DNA from: Neodontobutis hainanensis | Taxonomy: Eukaryota; Chordata; Actinopteri; Gobiiformes; Odontobutidae | DNA: 64,000 nucleotides | Assembly (NCBI GenBank): GCA_024349245.1 | Contig: JALDNG010000407.1 | Span: 186,001-250,000 of the forward strand | Reading direction: 5' to 3' | Shown: in pieces, positions 1 through 12,500 of the stretch | How positions within the stretch are numbered: the stretch's first letter is position 1 | How the letters are laid out: every line of letters starts with the position of its first letter | The notes under the pieces: model-generated | Seen by the model: the letters and a program-made list of their open reading frames with translations, nothing else | The model's database searches: none | Told to the model about the DNA's origin: nothing | Translations under genes and position numbers: made by a program

Positions 1-161
1 ATGCTTTTTAAAGGTGGAGACCGACCTGTAGGTAGGCAAACATTCTGAGTAAAAAGCACGTTGGTGCAAACCCCCAGGAGCGTTTTAATTCAGGAGATCG
101 CATTTTTGCACAAGAATATATAAATTTCGTCAATGGAATTCAATGGCATCCGCATTTATAA
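1..161 (+). CDS. 3' end of an unidentified gene (partial)
   Basis: The left edge of the window carries the last exons of a plus-strand gene. Removing a 22-nt GT...AG intron at 14-35 joins a short upstream piece in phase 0 to an open 42-codon exon (36-161) ending in TAA at 159-161. The last exon has coding-like composition (GANPQERFNSGDRIFAQEY is part of it) and ends with ...GIQWHPHL. I do not recognise the protein. No start codon lies in the window, so its length is unknown. The intron has the same size as those of the secure genes here, which supports the model. The sequence right after the stop is AT-rich. Confidence 0.5.
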
Positions 162-938
162 AATTATAAAGGGAATATGAAAAAAGTAACAATGAAAGAT
201 TAAAGGAGGTTCTTATCGTTAAACCAGGATGGCAATATTTAATTAATCTCAAAAAGTTATTTCCGTATTGATAATTTTTTTCTGAATACCCAATTTTACA
301 ACTTTTCTTTGATAATTATACTTTCCATATCCAATGCGTCGGTAATTTGGTCAAAGTCATTCACTAAGCAACACAATCTATTCGAAGTTATCAGAAATAT
401 ATTTCCGAATTTTTCCGAAGTTAAAACAAAGGCGATTCTTTTAAATTATTTACTTGATATTCAGACATCAATTAAAAAGATATATTAAAAACATACAAAA
501 TTAATTCCTATTCAATTTAATGTATCGATCGATATTATTAATCTTAGCGGATTTTTTCAACACGTTTGTGGTAAGTCGTTAACTTAATTATGGTGTAAAC
601 ATTAATAAACCGATTCCATATCATTTAATACAATCCAGGTAAATATCGACATTCGCATTTTTGTTTCAATAAAAGCAATAAGTTGGCAATTTTTCAAATG
701 TATCCATAAGGTTTAAAGTATTATTTTTTATAGAATAAATGAACGAAAGGTAATAAAACCTGAAAGTTAAATTATTATAAACTGTAAAAGCCATTTTTTG
801 CACTAAAGTCTGGTTTGAAATAATACCGCTTTTTAAAAGTGTATTCTATTTTAATTTTATAATTTAAAAAAGTATTTTAACCTTCTTAAATTTTAAGAGT
901 TCAAAATACAGGAATTGGGATGAGTAAATATTCTTGTG
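162..938. other. AT-rich intergenic spacer
   Basis: About 780 bases between the partial gene and the next gene. I see no coding exon, RNA gene or repeat here. It should hold the 5' regulatory DNA of the gene starting at 964. Confidence 0.6.
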
Positions 939-947
939 TGCGCATGC
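939..947 (+). promoter_or_regulatory. TGCGCATGC motif just upstream of the 223-aa gene
   Basis: TGCGCATGC lies 17 bases before the ATG at 964. It matches most of the palindromic NRF-1 type core promoter motif of animals (YGCGCAYGCGCR). TGCGCA is also more frequent in this AT-rich window than I would expect. A promoter role is inference. Confidence 0.25.
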
Positions 948-963
948 CTATTTACACTTAGTT

Positions 964-1864
964 ATGTCAAGAACGGTTACACCGGAGGATATTCTGAAAT
1001 TCCAAGAGTTAGGCCTTGGATTCTATGAAAACTTCAACGCCATAGCAGATGAGCGTTTAGGTTTTTCCAATATTTGTAAAAGAATCTCATGAAGAAATAC
1101 AACTGGCAATTTTCGAGCTACAAGAAATTTTGAACTTGATTATGAAAAATTTACAAACAGTAGAGAAACTGTACTTGATGATTCATTCCCAGACAAACTT
1201 TCGGTATTTATAACTACAAAGAAGTTATGGAAAAAATTATGTTTGAAGGTTTCGCTTTATTAATACGAAGATATTACGACAAGCACCGACTATTCTCTCC
1301 AAGATTTTGACCAGCAACTTATTGCTATTGGTATTTGCTTAAATTTACTCAGATACTCTCATGAAAATCGCCGTTTTTATTGTTTTATGTTTTAGGAAGA
1401 CCAAATTCAAAGAAAATATAACGAAGAAGTTGGAATGTCTTGAAGCCTCGTATAGAGTTGGCTTATACAAGTGACATAGAAAAATAACAAAGACGTGTAC
1501 TATGACAAATTTGAGGAACTTGCAGAAAATATCAAAGAAACGGAACTCAGACTCAGAATGTATTCGGATGAAGTCAGTATCTTTGTGTATTTAACTGAGA
1601 TTACTCATATTCCCTTGATCATGATGACCAGTACACTGAAGTTACTCAAGAAATAAATCCAGAAATTCAAGGTATTTCGTATCATTAAATGTAGCTCCTT
1701 ATATCTCATATCGCCTTGATGAATTCAGAAAGTGGGAAGATATTCACAAAATTCGCAGAGTATTTTGTTTATTCTAACAGATCTATCACAAAAAACGAAT
1801 TCGCAGTGAGCTTGAGTCATATTTCAAACTTATTCTTGAACAGCTTCAAAATCACCTTAGTTAA
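964..1864 (+). CDS. unidentified 223-aa alpha-helical protein, 11 exons with micro-introns
   Basis: No single frame is long, but splicing ten GT...AG introns gives one closed 672-nt frame (223 aa), ATG 964 to TAA 1862-1864. Introns: 1061-1082, 1171-1192, 1249-1270, 1331-1352, 1373-1395, 1429-1457, 1471-1492, 1577-1599, 1672-1694, 1760-1780 (21-29 nt). The smallest exon is 13 nt (1458-1470). The protein is charged and mostly helical, with coiled-coil-like stretches: about residues 30-60 (ESHEEIQLAIFELQEIL), about 100-145 (YYDKFEELAENIKETELRL) and a basic C-terminal helix ending in ELESYFKLILEQLQNHLS. There is no signal peptide or membrane segment, so it is probably intracellular. I do not recognise the family. 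The third and sixth introns have competing boundaries; those chosen are the ones that keep the frame open. Confidence 0.78.
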
Positions 1865-2495
1865 CTCATAAATGTTTACATGTTCCACCTTTTATTTCTT
1901 CAATGAAGTTTTTAATTGCCCAATTTAAAATTATGTCTGACGTAAGTGAGAATACACAATTTTGACGAGCGACGGTTATCCCGCGCCCGTTTCTAATTCA
2001 ATTTTTATTTTTAATTCTTCCGTTCTTGGTCCTTGAAAATTTCCCATATTTCGATATTTTTATCGGTGAATTGGCAAGAAACCCGTCTGTTACATGTGTC
2101 AAAACCGAAAATTTAATTTTTCTTTCGGAATATTGAAAAATTAAAAGTGATGTTTATACTGTTTTGGCATTAAATTTCATTTTTGTAAAAATATGTTTTT
2201 TCTTTATCTCTAAATTTGGCTTGAATTATTTCGTGGTTTTCTTTGCATAACTGCTTTGCTCATGTGAATAGTAGAGTTGGAAAATAGATTTTTCAGATTT
2301 CTTGGAGTTAATATTTGGGCGGTTGTGGCTTGATCATGTTTGAGAATGATCTGATTCCTTAACATATGGCAACTTACATTCTTTAAAGATGCTTCTTGAC
2401 CGTTAATATGAACTGTTTTCTTTATAAACAAATTAATTTAAATTTCGTGTCTTTATATAACTTATTCTCAACTTATCGAATGATTTAATGATTTT
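1865..2495. other. AT-rich spacer, no gene seen
   Basis: Downstream flank of the 223-aa gene. A 73-codon minus-strand open stretch (2210-2431) has no true ATG near its start and no family resemblance. I treat it as chance. Confidence 0.45.
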
Positions 2496-2497
2496 CA

Positions 2498-2634
2498 ATT
2501 TTGAAGCTTTTTGTTGAACAAGTGCTTCTTGACGCTTTGCCCACCTTTGATATTGTTGGAAATTTTTCGCAAATTTCTACTTTAACAAGAAACGATGGTC
2601 TTACTTCACAAGATTTAAAGAAGGTAACAGGTTG
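2498..2634 (+). other. isolated exon-like coding tract, unidentified
   Basis: After a possible acceptor (TTTTGAAG) a plus frame of 40-odd codons has coding-like composition (VEQVLLDALPTFDIVGN) and runs to a possible GTAACA donor. I could not link it to neighbouring exons. It may be a relic exon or a fragment of a mobile element. Confidence 0.2.
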
Positions 2635-2869
2635 AACCCATGTCTTATAAATCATTTTTGGGTGTTTGTGCTTTCAATGTTAAATCACATTCACACAATA
2701 AATTAACACAGATCGAATTCTCAAAAAAATGAACCATACCAAAATTTGAAGGGTCACCAATGTGTGGTATCACCTATATGTCAAGTTATTCATTGTTTGA
2801 TTAGTTTGATGTTTAAACTTATGAAAACGACTGGGGTTAGTTATCTTTAATGTAATCCGTCAATAGCAT

Positions 2870-4480
2870 CACACGTTAGTGTTGTGAATGTAGTGTTCTC
2901 TCAACGGATGGAGGAGGTGTCGAAGTTAATGAGAGAAAGAATGACCCATGTCACAAAATCAGTCTTTGTTGGAGAAAATCTAAAAATGAAGACAAGTGCA
3001 AAACGACCCAAGAGTCAACTATGAAAAGACTCACTTCAAATTCTACAATAATACGATCGCTAACTTTTTTAAAATGTACGCATGTTCTTGATTCACTCCA
3101 ATATACCATGAGAAATGTTGAAAACGTCCATTTCTTGAAATAATACGAGAAAGAATGAATCTGTAACATTTTCTCGGACTATTTAGGCGTATTAATATTT
3201 TTATTTACATTCAAAAGTTAGTTCATTCTTGATAGAACCTTAAAATCATACCAAACTAGTTTTATCAACCAACCAACCAATCTTCTCTCTCTTAACTCAC
3301 TCTGAAAGTTAAATTTATCAATTAAGCTAGAATAGATAAGAATAATTCTTGTCTTAAATGGTTCTGGTGTTTTTAAGCCAATCATTTTTGTATTTTTATA
3401 ACACCAGGTTAGACTATTAAACGAATCCATATGTTTAAAATTCATGATCGTCACGTTTCCTAACTACACATTTGAAATATAATCACGTTTTTTCACATAC
3501 TTTCAAACAGATGCAAGGTACAAGCAACAATAGGATGTCAATAATAAAATAACTGGAAATTTGACGTTGAAAAGAGATTAAAAAAGGGAATATACATCAG
3601 CTCCAATGAAAATAGGCGGGAATTTAATCAAAAAGTGAGGCTCTACCAAGGTGGCAATAAAATTTTTGTATTTTTTGCTTCTCAGATTTCAATCAAATTG
3701 CATTTTAACTATTAACATATCGACATGAAAGTGTTTTAAGTTATGAGATTTATCTCCTTAGTTTGTACCCTGAAACCGGCAAAGAATAAAACGAGTCGAT
3801 GAAAATATACCATTTACACTTTTCTTTAGTCCATCCGACACAACTGTTGATTTTTATGTTTCTCTGAAGTGGTTGAAGGGATTCGACTTTGCCCAAGAAG
3901 TGTAGACACTAAAAGAGGACTGGATGCAACTTTCAAAAATAACTCCCTTCTATTGACAAATATCAGACGGTATGAGTTCACATATCACTGGAAAACAGAA
4001 AAATACGTTATAATTGACTAAAAGTGCTGTTAGACGAGAGGAAGCTGTGGTGGGCCTGCAATATGAACGTAGATAACAGGGCTACAGTTAGTGAGTCTTG
4101 TATTGCCAGTTATCTGAAAAATTATGTTTGCAGATTTTTTGTTCGTGGTTTGCGACGAGCATGAATGTGAAAGTTGTGCCTTGTACACTCAAAAACGGCA
4201 CAGTTTTGAACAGCAATAAAATTTTATAAATGGATAATGATAGATAGAAAAACTTTTATCATCTTATTAAGGAGATGAAGGAAAAGATGTCCATATTCCA
4301 GAGTGTTTAAAAAGGAGAAACTCATCGTAAGTCCACGCGCAGCATTGGATGTATCCATTCTAATGCTAGAACTACCGAATATAAACTTGGATATAGCCAG
4401 AATTAACGTCAATGAACAACCTGTTGGATCATATGAAGATATAGTTTCCATCTTTTATCATTTTTCATCTTTATCAACGT
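2870..4480. other. broken coding-like tracts, probably decayed element
   Basis: Several short, less AT-rich open stretches follow one another: plus-strand tracts near 2900-3155, 3828-3903, 4060-4170 and 4303-4460. I found no set of micro-introns that joins them, and no stretch matches a family I recognise. They look like remnants of a gene or mobile element with stops and frameshifts. Between them the DNA is ordinary AT-rich sequence. Confidence 0.25.
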
Positions 4481-4524
4481 TTCAAACGAATATTTGTTCT
4501 ATTTTTAGCTGTTTTTTTAGCTAG

Positions 4525-5214
4525 TCAGTTAAAATTTTGTATGATAGAAAAATAACACAATTACGCCCATATAACAAACAGTAAAGGGTCATTTTTGAGA
4601 TAGTTCAACATAAATAAGTATCTAATTTTTAAACAATTAAACCTGAATCATGAACACTCATTTTTCAACCAACTATTCTACGTTAGGCTTCGAACATCTT
4701 CAGATTTTAGGTCTAAATTTTCAACAAAATTCAAGGAAGAAAATAGTAATTTCACTCAGAATTCAAAGATGCACCCAAATTAAAACTTTACATCTTATTT
4801 AAAAATTAATTAGAAAATTGAACAGGACCACTTAAATGTGTTTAGAATTTAAAATTTATCATAATAGATTTCTGGAAATTTCTCTTTTATTCACATGATA
4901 CACCGATTTAGATATCAATTTATGAGCTATAAAGATTGAGTGAATATTGTAAAACCTGCATTAAAATTAACACCGAAACTATTTGATTTGCGAAAATCGA
5001 AAAGGATTTTGTAAAAAAAAAATTTCTGGATTTTAGTGTCTATTTTTCATGAAATAAGTCTAATGTATAAAACTGCCAACATAAAAGATTTTTCCTGATT
5101 AAAATACAGAATCGCATCTTTTCAAATAAGAAGTATATAAAAATGATTTATTGGACATTTTAAGTGTCAAACCTAAGAAAAACGTTAAAATATAGATAAT
5201 TAAGATACTAAAAT
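4525..5214. other. AT-rich spacer downstream of dynamin
   Basis: I see no exon, RNA or repeat in this stretch. Confidence 0.5.
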
Positions 5215-8200
5215 TTATCTCGCTAACGATTTTGGATGAGAGTGAAGAATTTTGTCGATATATTTGACGAAGCATTTTAAATCGTCTTGTTTTGTTTGTA
5301 GGTTTTCCATAATTTCAACCTGGGTTTGATCTATTTCAAAAAGATTACACTGGGAAGATTTTTCAAATTACCATTTCGTGAGATTTTAATAGCTCGTGAG
5401 TCATTTCATCTTGAATATAATTTTCCAACTATTTGTCACAATTGAAACGATTTACTCCTGATATTAGCAAAAAGTGAGTAAATTTAATAAGTAAATCGTG
5501 GATGTTTTTGATGACAATCTGTGTATACTTTTCAACTAATAATTTTATTCGCTTAATCCTGATGTATTGTCCACTATTTAGGGATTCTGCACTCTATTAT
5601 ATTGTAAGAATTTTGACCAATGAGTCATTGTTAATAAAAATAGTATCAAGAATGCGATCCCTCCATTCAATCATTATTTCTTCATCACGAAATTTCAAAT
5701 CGACGTGTTTCATTGGATGTAAGACATATCTTCATTCTGGATTGTTAAATACTTTTTTGTTTTGTGGATAATACTAAATCCAGTTTTATTATAGTTTGAT
5801 TCTAATGGTTTTATTCCACAGTCTTTTAAAATTATTGACCCAATAAGTTCGTTCCCCTTGATAATTATTTCAGCTTTTACTTCCAGTTCGCTGTAAATTG
5901 ACAATGTTCTCCCTCAGTTTAGATTTATTAATACCATTTAAGCTTAAGATGACAGGTTTACCGCCGCACTTAAAATATTGGTCGTCAAATTCAGCCAAAT
6001 CACGTTCATATTCGGTAACCCATTCAGATTGTACAAGATTGATGGAACTATTCAAAGATTGTTTTCGTAAAGAAAAACTAAAAATATTTAGAGCATGATT
6101 TAATGACAAATTTAGGTATAATTAAATTTTTAAATGAAACAATTTAAATCAAAAACACTTATAAAAAGTTTATTACGGCTTGATAAACTTATTGTATGAA
6201 TTAACTTTTTTATTTGTAATTTCAGCTTTACTATATAAATAAATTACGATATATTATAAATAATAATGGAGAAATTCAATCCTCAGCATATTTATGGTTT
6301 TTTATTCGGAAACAATCCAATTGTATCAATCAACCTTCGATTCGATGAATAATAATTTAATCTATGAATGACAAGTTGCAGAGGAAAAACATAACTTTAC
6401 AATACAAAAATAAGAACGTGGTATATATTTATAAAAATCAATTATTTGACAAACTTTCAAAATCTGGGCCCTCATATCTTTGTGAGGTGTAAATTGAACA
6501 ATAAAACAATTTCAAATTTAAAATTTTTAATGGGTATTTTTTACATATCGTCAATTTGGTTCAGACAACTTTAAGGACAAAACTTCTCCCAAATTAAATA
6601 ACAGAAAATTTAATATTTTTGTTCATTATTCGTCACTCTCGAAGACATTAAAATGTTTTATGATATTTAAATAATTTTAAAGTTTTCATTTTAGCAATAA
6701 ACCACGAACATTTAATAAATTTATGGAAAATATATTTTCAATTTTTAAGATTTGAATTTTTATTAATAAATAACTTGAAAAAGTAGGCATTTTCCAAAAA
6801 TAAACGAAAAAATCAGTTTGGTTGAAATCTGACTGTTGTTAGGTACAAACGAAGATAACAAAAAAGTAAATGAAGGTTAAGGAGCTTCAAATATTGTAAA
6901 TCCGTTGAAAAAAATGTGTTAAAAAATAAATGGAGCCACTTTTTGATTTTAAAATTTAAGAAAATGAAAAACCTCAGGTGATTTTGAAATGGTTTATGAG
7001 TGAACAAAATGAGCAGATATAAATTTTATAAAATTCATATTGTGATAAAAATTAAAAGTCTTGATGAGTATATTTCTCGTATATTTAATATTCCTGATAA
7101 ATTTATAATAATAGTTAGAAAAAATTTTGAGTATTTTCTTTAAGTTTTATATTATGCGTTTTGCTATCAAATATAAACATCTAAACATTCATCGAAAAAT
7201 TTTTAAAATCAAAGTGAAACAGTTTGCTTGAGGGAAAATCAATCATTTATAATTTTATGTACAAATCAATATTTATCGATGAAAATCAGCGTAAAGTTTA
7301 AAATATGAAAAAGCTTATGAGAACCAAAAGTATTAATAATATCTCAACAAGAATGCTATTCACGTTATCAAGATTCGTAGCAAGCAAAAATTTAGGAAAC
7401 AAAATATGTTTCATACAGGGCTTATATATTATAAACATGAATATTATTCATATTAAATTAACTTTTCAACTGTCTCGGCTTCATAATAAAAATTTATGAT
7501 GAAAACAAATATAAATAAAAATGAAAAATTTCATGGAATTTTTCGTCAAAAAATGTTTAAATATTTTTATAATTGATAAAAAAATTTCTTAACGGGTATC
7601 ATCAAAACTCTGATATGTTTTCCTTAAATCATTGAAGTAAATAACTGAAGGAGAAATTCCTGGTAATTTTAAAATTAAATACAGATGATTTGATCTCGTG
7701 AGAGTTAAACCATCAAAAATATTTTTTACGTGAAAAACGTCAACGATTCTGGTGGAAAATTAATAAATTTATGAATTTTAAATTTCGTAAAATATTCTGC
7801 CAAAGTTATAAAACGTACTTTACAGAGGTCAAAAAATCTGGATGCCAAAAATTAATATGGTTTCGTTCGCATTCAATAAAAAATTCAATCTGAATGTCAC
7901 ACTTAATCGAGTACAATTTTCTGAATCTGTTCTTGGGCTTCTGAGGTAAAACTTAATGAGAGATCAAGCATATATCTATTTATGTTTTGAAAAGGACTAT
8001 TCTGCAGAAAGAACGCTTAAAATACTGTTCGGATTGATTCGTGTAAACATTTTTTGATTTTTTCGTTCACTAAGTGAACTGTTTTCATTGCGCAGGGAGC
8101 AAGATATTCAATATTCGATCGAACTACGCTTCTGATAACAATATCTGGAATTTCCACTGAACCGGGCAGCGATGAAGCGTTTTCTATTCCCATTTTTATC

Positions 8201-9534
8201 TCAGCATCGATATCACGTTGTGATCTACTTTTAATAAATTTTTCAAACATCTTATTGTATTCATCAACAAAAAACTTGTTCATGAATCTTTGAATCACGA
8301 CCCCGGCTGAAATGCTCTCCAACTTCAAGGAATAAGTCGATGTTCCTAAATTTTCTTTGAGATTCGAACAGAAATCTTTTACTTCTCTAGCGTTTTCGGA
8401 AAATCTTACCTGATTACACAACTAACGCGATTGAATTCGAGATCGTAGGGGATGTTTTTTCTTAAATTCTGAATCTCACTCTCGCATTTCTGGATATGAG
8501 TCTGTATATCACGTCTTAGTGATGGTAAAGAATATTTAATGTGATTTTTCAATGTCTGAACTTCATAAAAAGAATACATTATGGATAAGTTTTTGAAGAT
8601 TTTTTATTCCACATTTCTGAGCAAGAGGACTAATAGTGGAATATTTACGTTACCGATATATGGGATGTCTCTCAAAAAATTGTTTTTCAGATTCTAAAGC
8701 TTCTCTGAACAGTTTATTAAACTTCACATCGTTAAAATTTCTGTTCACAACCCCTATCCAGCCTTAAATTATATCATTAGGAAAACCTAATTCAAGCGGC
8801 ATAGCCTTGTTGATGAGGACTTTGACACAGTTCGTTCCAAGGTCCATTAGATCGATCTTTGTCAAAACCCCTATGGTTCTCTTTACTGAATTAATGATTA
8901 ATTACATTTTGGATCGAACTCTTTTGCCAGTTTTAAAACTTCGGAATTAACAATGTTTGTAGGAGCTGAGAGTACAGCTAATATGATTGTTTTTGGACTG
9001 GAAATATATTCTACGACAATCTTCCTCACATAATCCGAAATGTTGTGAGGTTGATTGCCTATTGGAATTTTTATAAGACCGGGCAGATCAATAACTGTCA
9101 ATGTTAATGCTTATATCAATTATATTTTTACTTTTACGAGAATAGATTTTTAAGAATATTGGTTCTTTATAAATTTGATTTCCACCATTTCTTTGCGATC
9201 CGTTAAGTCGATACAATTCGGCTTTCACCTCGTCAAAATTCTCGAATTTTTTTCCTGGCTCATGAATAAACTCGGCGTAGTCCGCCTTAATGTCGTGGGT
9301 TTCAACCAGTTGCAAAATAATAGGTTTTCGTGTCATCGTTCCTACCCCTTTTGGGAATATATCCCTTGGAGTGATTTTTATGCTTTACCTCTCAATTAGA
9401 GCGTCTAAAACTGAACTTTTACCCGAGCTCTGTTCTCCAACTACCACTATCTCTGGTAGATCAAACCGTTGAAATATATTTGTTTTATTCATGTATTCTC
9501 TTAATGAATCCACAAACCTGATGAGTTCTTCCAT
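5215..9534 (-). CDS. dynamin (classical type, PH and GED domains, no proline-rich tail)
   Basis: Large membrane-remodelling GTPase that pinches off vesicles; cytosolic, assembling on membrane necks. Splicing gives 750 aa, ATG 9534-9532 to TAA 5217-5215. GTPase domain: P-loop GEQSSGKS (residues 33-40), switch region GTMTRKP, DLPG (132-135), TKID (201-204). Stalk to about 500, including ECERNHINFWHPDFL. PH domain about 510-625, ending MIEWRDRILD. GED about 655-745 (LLVEKYTQIVIKNIHDLL). Introns: 9388-9365 (24), 9137-9110 (28), 8905-8886 (20), 8786-8763 (24), 8653-8630 (24), 8577-8556 (22), 8426-8410 (17), 8025-8002 (24), 7914-7890 (25), 7818-6078 (1741), 5934-5913 (22), 5752-5730 (23), 5617-5594 (24), 5455-5429 (27), 5371-5350 (22). 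No proline-rich tail follows the GED. The two halves could be separate genes, but the PH half has no suitable in-frame ATG and the phases match. Confidence 0.88.
6078..7818 (-). other. exceptionally long (1.7 kb) dynamin intron
   Basis: This AT-rich block separates the stalk exons from the PH exon. Donor GTACGT (phase 2) and acceptor TTTTAG (phase 2) keep the dynamin frame. It is about seventy times longer than the other introns of the gene. A minus frame near 7700-7589 is open for about 50 codons and ends in a stop. It could be an alternative terminal exon giving a stalk-only form, but it has no recognisable domain. Confidence 0.6.
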
Positions 9535-12500
9535 CTCTATAAAATAAAATTAAATAAATTCGATTGAAATTTATGTCAGCCACTTAAAATTACTTCATAT
9601 TATGAGATATGAATTGAAGTTGTCTCACGTGCTAAAAATAACTTTAGAAAAGGACGGTTCCTTTTATTTATCTGTAATTTACTGACCAATTTTATCTTCA
9701 AATCAAAAAACTTCACAAAAAATAGTATGTGGGAGTGAAATATAAAATATGGTTAACCCAATGTGATATTTGTAAAACTAAACCGCGTTTTTCGTGTTAT
9801 CATAAACTGAAATCAATGAATTTGTGAATTTTCCAATATATTTGAAAATCTTTCACAAAACTTAGATTGACAGAACAATCTTTTTGAATGGTTAAAATCA
9901 AAAAAATAAAAATAATTGAGCACTCGAGTCAAATTAAAGAATGTCGTTGCATGCATGAAATCTTTTATTCAAAATCGTTGACTGTTAACAGATTACGTTT
10001 TGTCCAAATTAATTCGATATTTTATATATCTTAAGAAAAATCTTATTAAAAATTTTCTAAAATATACATGATTTGAATAATATGAAAAAAATAAATACTA
10101 GAAACCACAGATTTTAGTCATCATGACATTTATTTCAGATTTAAGTGATTTATAAAAATAATAAAAATTCATATATTATGTAAAATACTTACTTTTCAAA
10201 TGTTTCACAAATCTAAGTATGTTATAAGCTATTGAAAATACTTTGAGTATAATCTTACAATTTAAACGTAAATAATTAATATTCAAGATTGAGTTTCAAC
10301 AACCAGTTGATAATATTTGCCAAGGTAGACCAATAATTTAACTTTTGATAAATTTAATATTGAAAGAGAATTGTTCAAATTCAATGCTTTTTAACCATTG
10401 ACGAAATCAATTGAATTTCGTCGAAATGAAGCCGAGTCATTTGGGAATTCTTTAATAACCTATTCGCCAAATAGGAAAATCAAGTAAAAAACGTATAAAC
10501 CATGAAAAAATTAGTTTTATTAACGATAGGCATATTCCTAATCTTAATGTATTCATACGAATTAATTTTGAAATTTTCATTTGGACAAAGACTGATTTTA
10601 ATTTATTATCAGTCAGTTGAATTTCCTTTTTAACACAAATTTAAACTTGAGAAATGTAAAAAATCTTAACACACATAATTTATTCAAATTTAAGGATAAG
10701 TTGATAAAACAAATTTTATGATGATAATAGTATGATCATGAATTGATATAGTGGCAACTAAATATTCTTTTGAACTAATCTTGAGGCGGGCTTTTCTATT
10801 TGAATAAACGTGAATGTTTGATAGTTATTTTTAATTTCATGAATCATAAGGAGATAGGCGAATATTTTTATATGCTTATAACACGCAGAAAAATTTTCTA
10901 TTTTTTATGCTTTGTTAGAAATAAGATTAGTATTTTAACAGTTTAAACTTTAGAATTTTAGTTCTTAAATTTCGGGTTTTAAAGATGATAACATTTTTTA
11001 TCTACATACAATGAAATGAACATATTTAGAATCAATAAAATAGATCAACTTTTCCTTATAAACCACAAATTTTATCATATGGGTAATTAATATTTTTAAT
11101 TTTTAACTAACGTTGAATTTTACTTGCATGTGATGTAATCGTTAATATTAATGGAACGTCGCGCATCCTCTACCGTAAAATTTCAACCATTTTACATGAG
11201 GAATTTCCGTCTTTCGATTTTATCTGTCGAATATCGTGAACGGAAATTTTTGATATTTTTAAATGTAAACAAAATTTACAACTAATTTTAACATCAAATG
11301 AATGGATAATTGAGTATTTATACACCCCACTTTTCATTTTGTCAGATTAAAACCTTTCATATACGCTGTCCAACACAACATAAAAAGCTACCAAAATCAT
11401 GACAAATGAGACAGTTTAACTGTTAAAAAACTCCGTCCATGTTTTTTATGGAAGATCACATTATACTGAATAAAAAAACGTTTTAATTTTTGATTAACAA
11501 GAATTATAGCGTTATCTTAATTTTATGTCGCGCATGGCATTTAAAAAAACTGTTAAGAAAATCCTTTATAACCCTCACGATTAAAGTGTCAATGACTTTG
11601 CCAAATAAAGAACATGATTTCTTATAAAATCCATAAGATAACAGAATAAAAAGATTTAATATCAGCAGATCGATTTTTACCTCTATAATCAGAAGATTTA
11701 ATATTTAAAATGTTTTTATGGGTAAAAGAACAAGATACATCACTTATTTTGCGTGTTTTATATCACGTATTCTAGGGTCATTCATTTATTATCATGAATT
11801 TTCTTAATCTAGATTTTTGTTTTTAACTCAAAATTTGTCTTTGTATTATTTACTGCGATTGTCCAGATATCGTTGAGAATTACTTAATTGAATTAATCGT
11901 GATGAAACCCACATTAAAGCTATTTTAAAACACTTAAATAGCACATATTGCGAATGTTAAAAATAATATTAAGGTTTAATGCGCCATTTTTGATTCATCT
12001 CAGATATGAATTTTGTGAGCATTAAGATTATCTTATAATATTATATATAATCACTCAATCTGTTATCAAATGTTACATGCTATTTGAATTTAAATAAAAA
12101 AGAATGTAAATTTAAATAAGACTAGAATTTTTAAATTATTATTAATTTACCATTCTTAAATCGAAAAAGTTCAAAATTTGAACCATGACCATCATATTCT
12201 CAAATTTCGTACATTATATTCAAATTATATTAATTGAACACAAGTTTGTGGTTGGTTTAGCTTTAACTTTTTCCTGAACATAAATTTTATAGTGGTAACC
12301 CGTATCGGGTGATTTTGTTTTTGGATGAATATCATCAATCAAAAATTTTAGCTTTTCAAATCAAAGAGAAAAGTAAACAAAGTAACTTAAATCGTCGGAT
12401 GTTGTCGCAAGTGTTAAATATCATTTTTTGACATGGATTGCAGTTATATTTCAATTTAGATCTAAACTAAACAATATCTAACTTGAAGAATTTCTTCTTT

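Noticed and set aside
4224..4451. minus-strand ORF of 75 codons
   Set aside because: It overlaps an equally long plus-strand open stretch, matches no family and has no splice context.
8405..8426. 22-nt intron version in dynamin (8426-8405)
   Set aside because: It has the usual length but shifts the downstream exon into a frame with an early stop, while the 17-nt version keeps the conserved stalk open.
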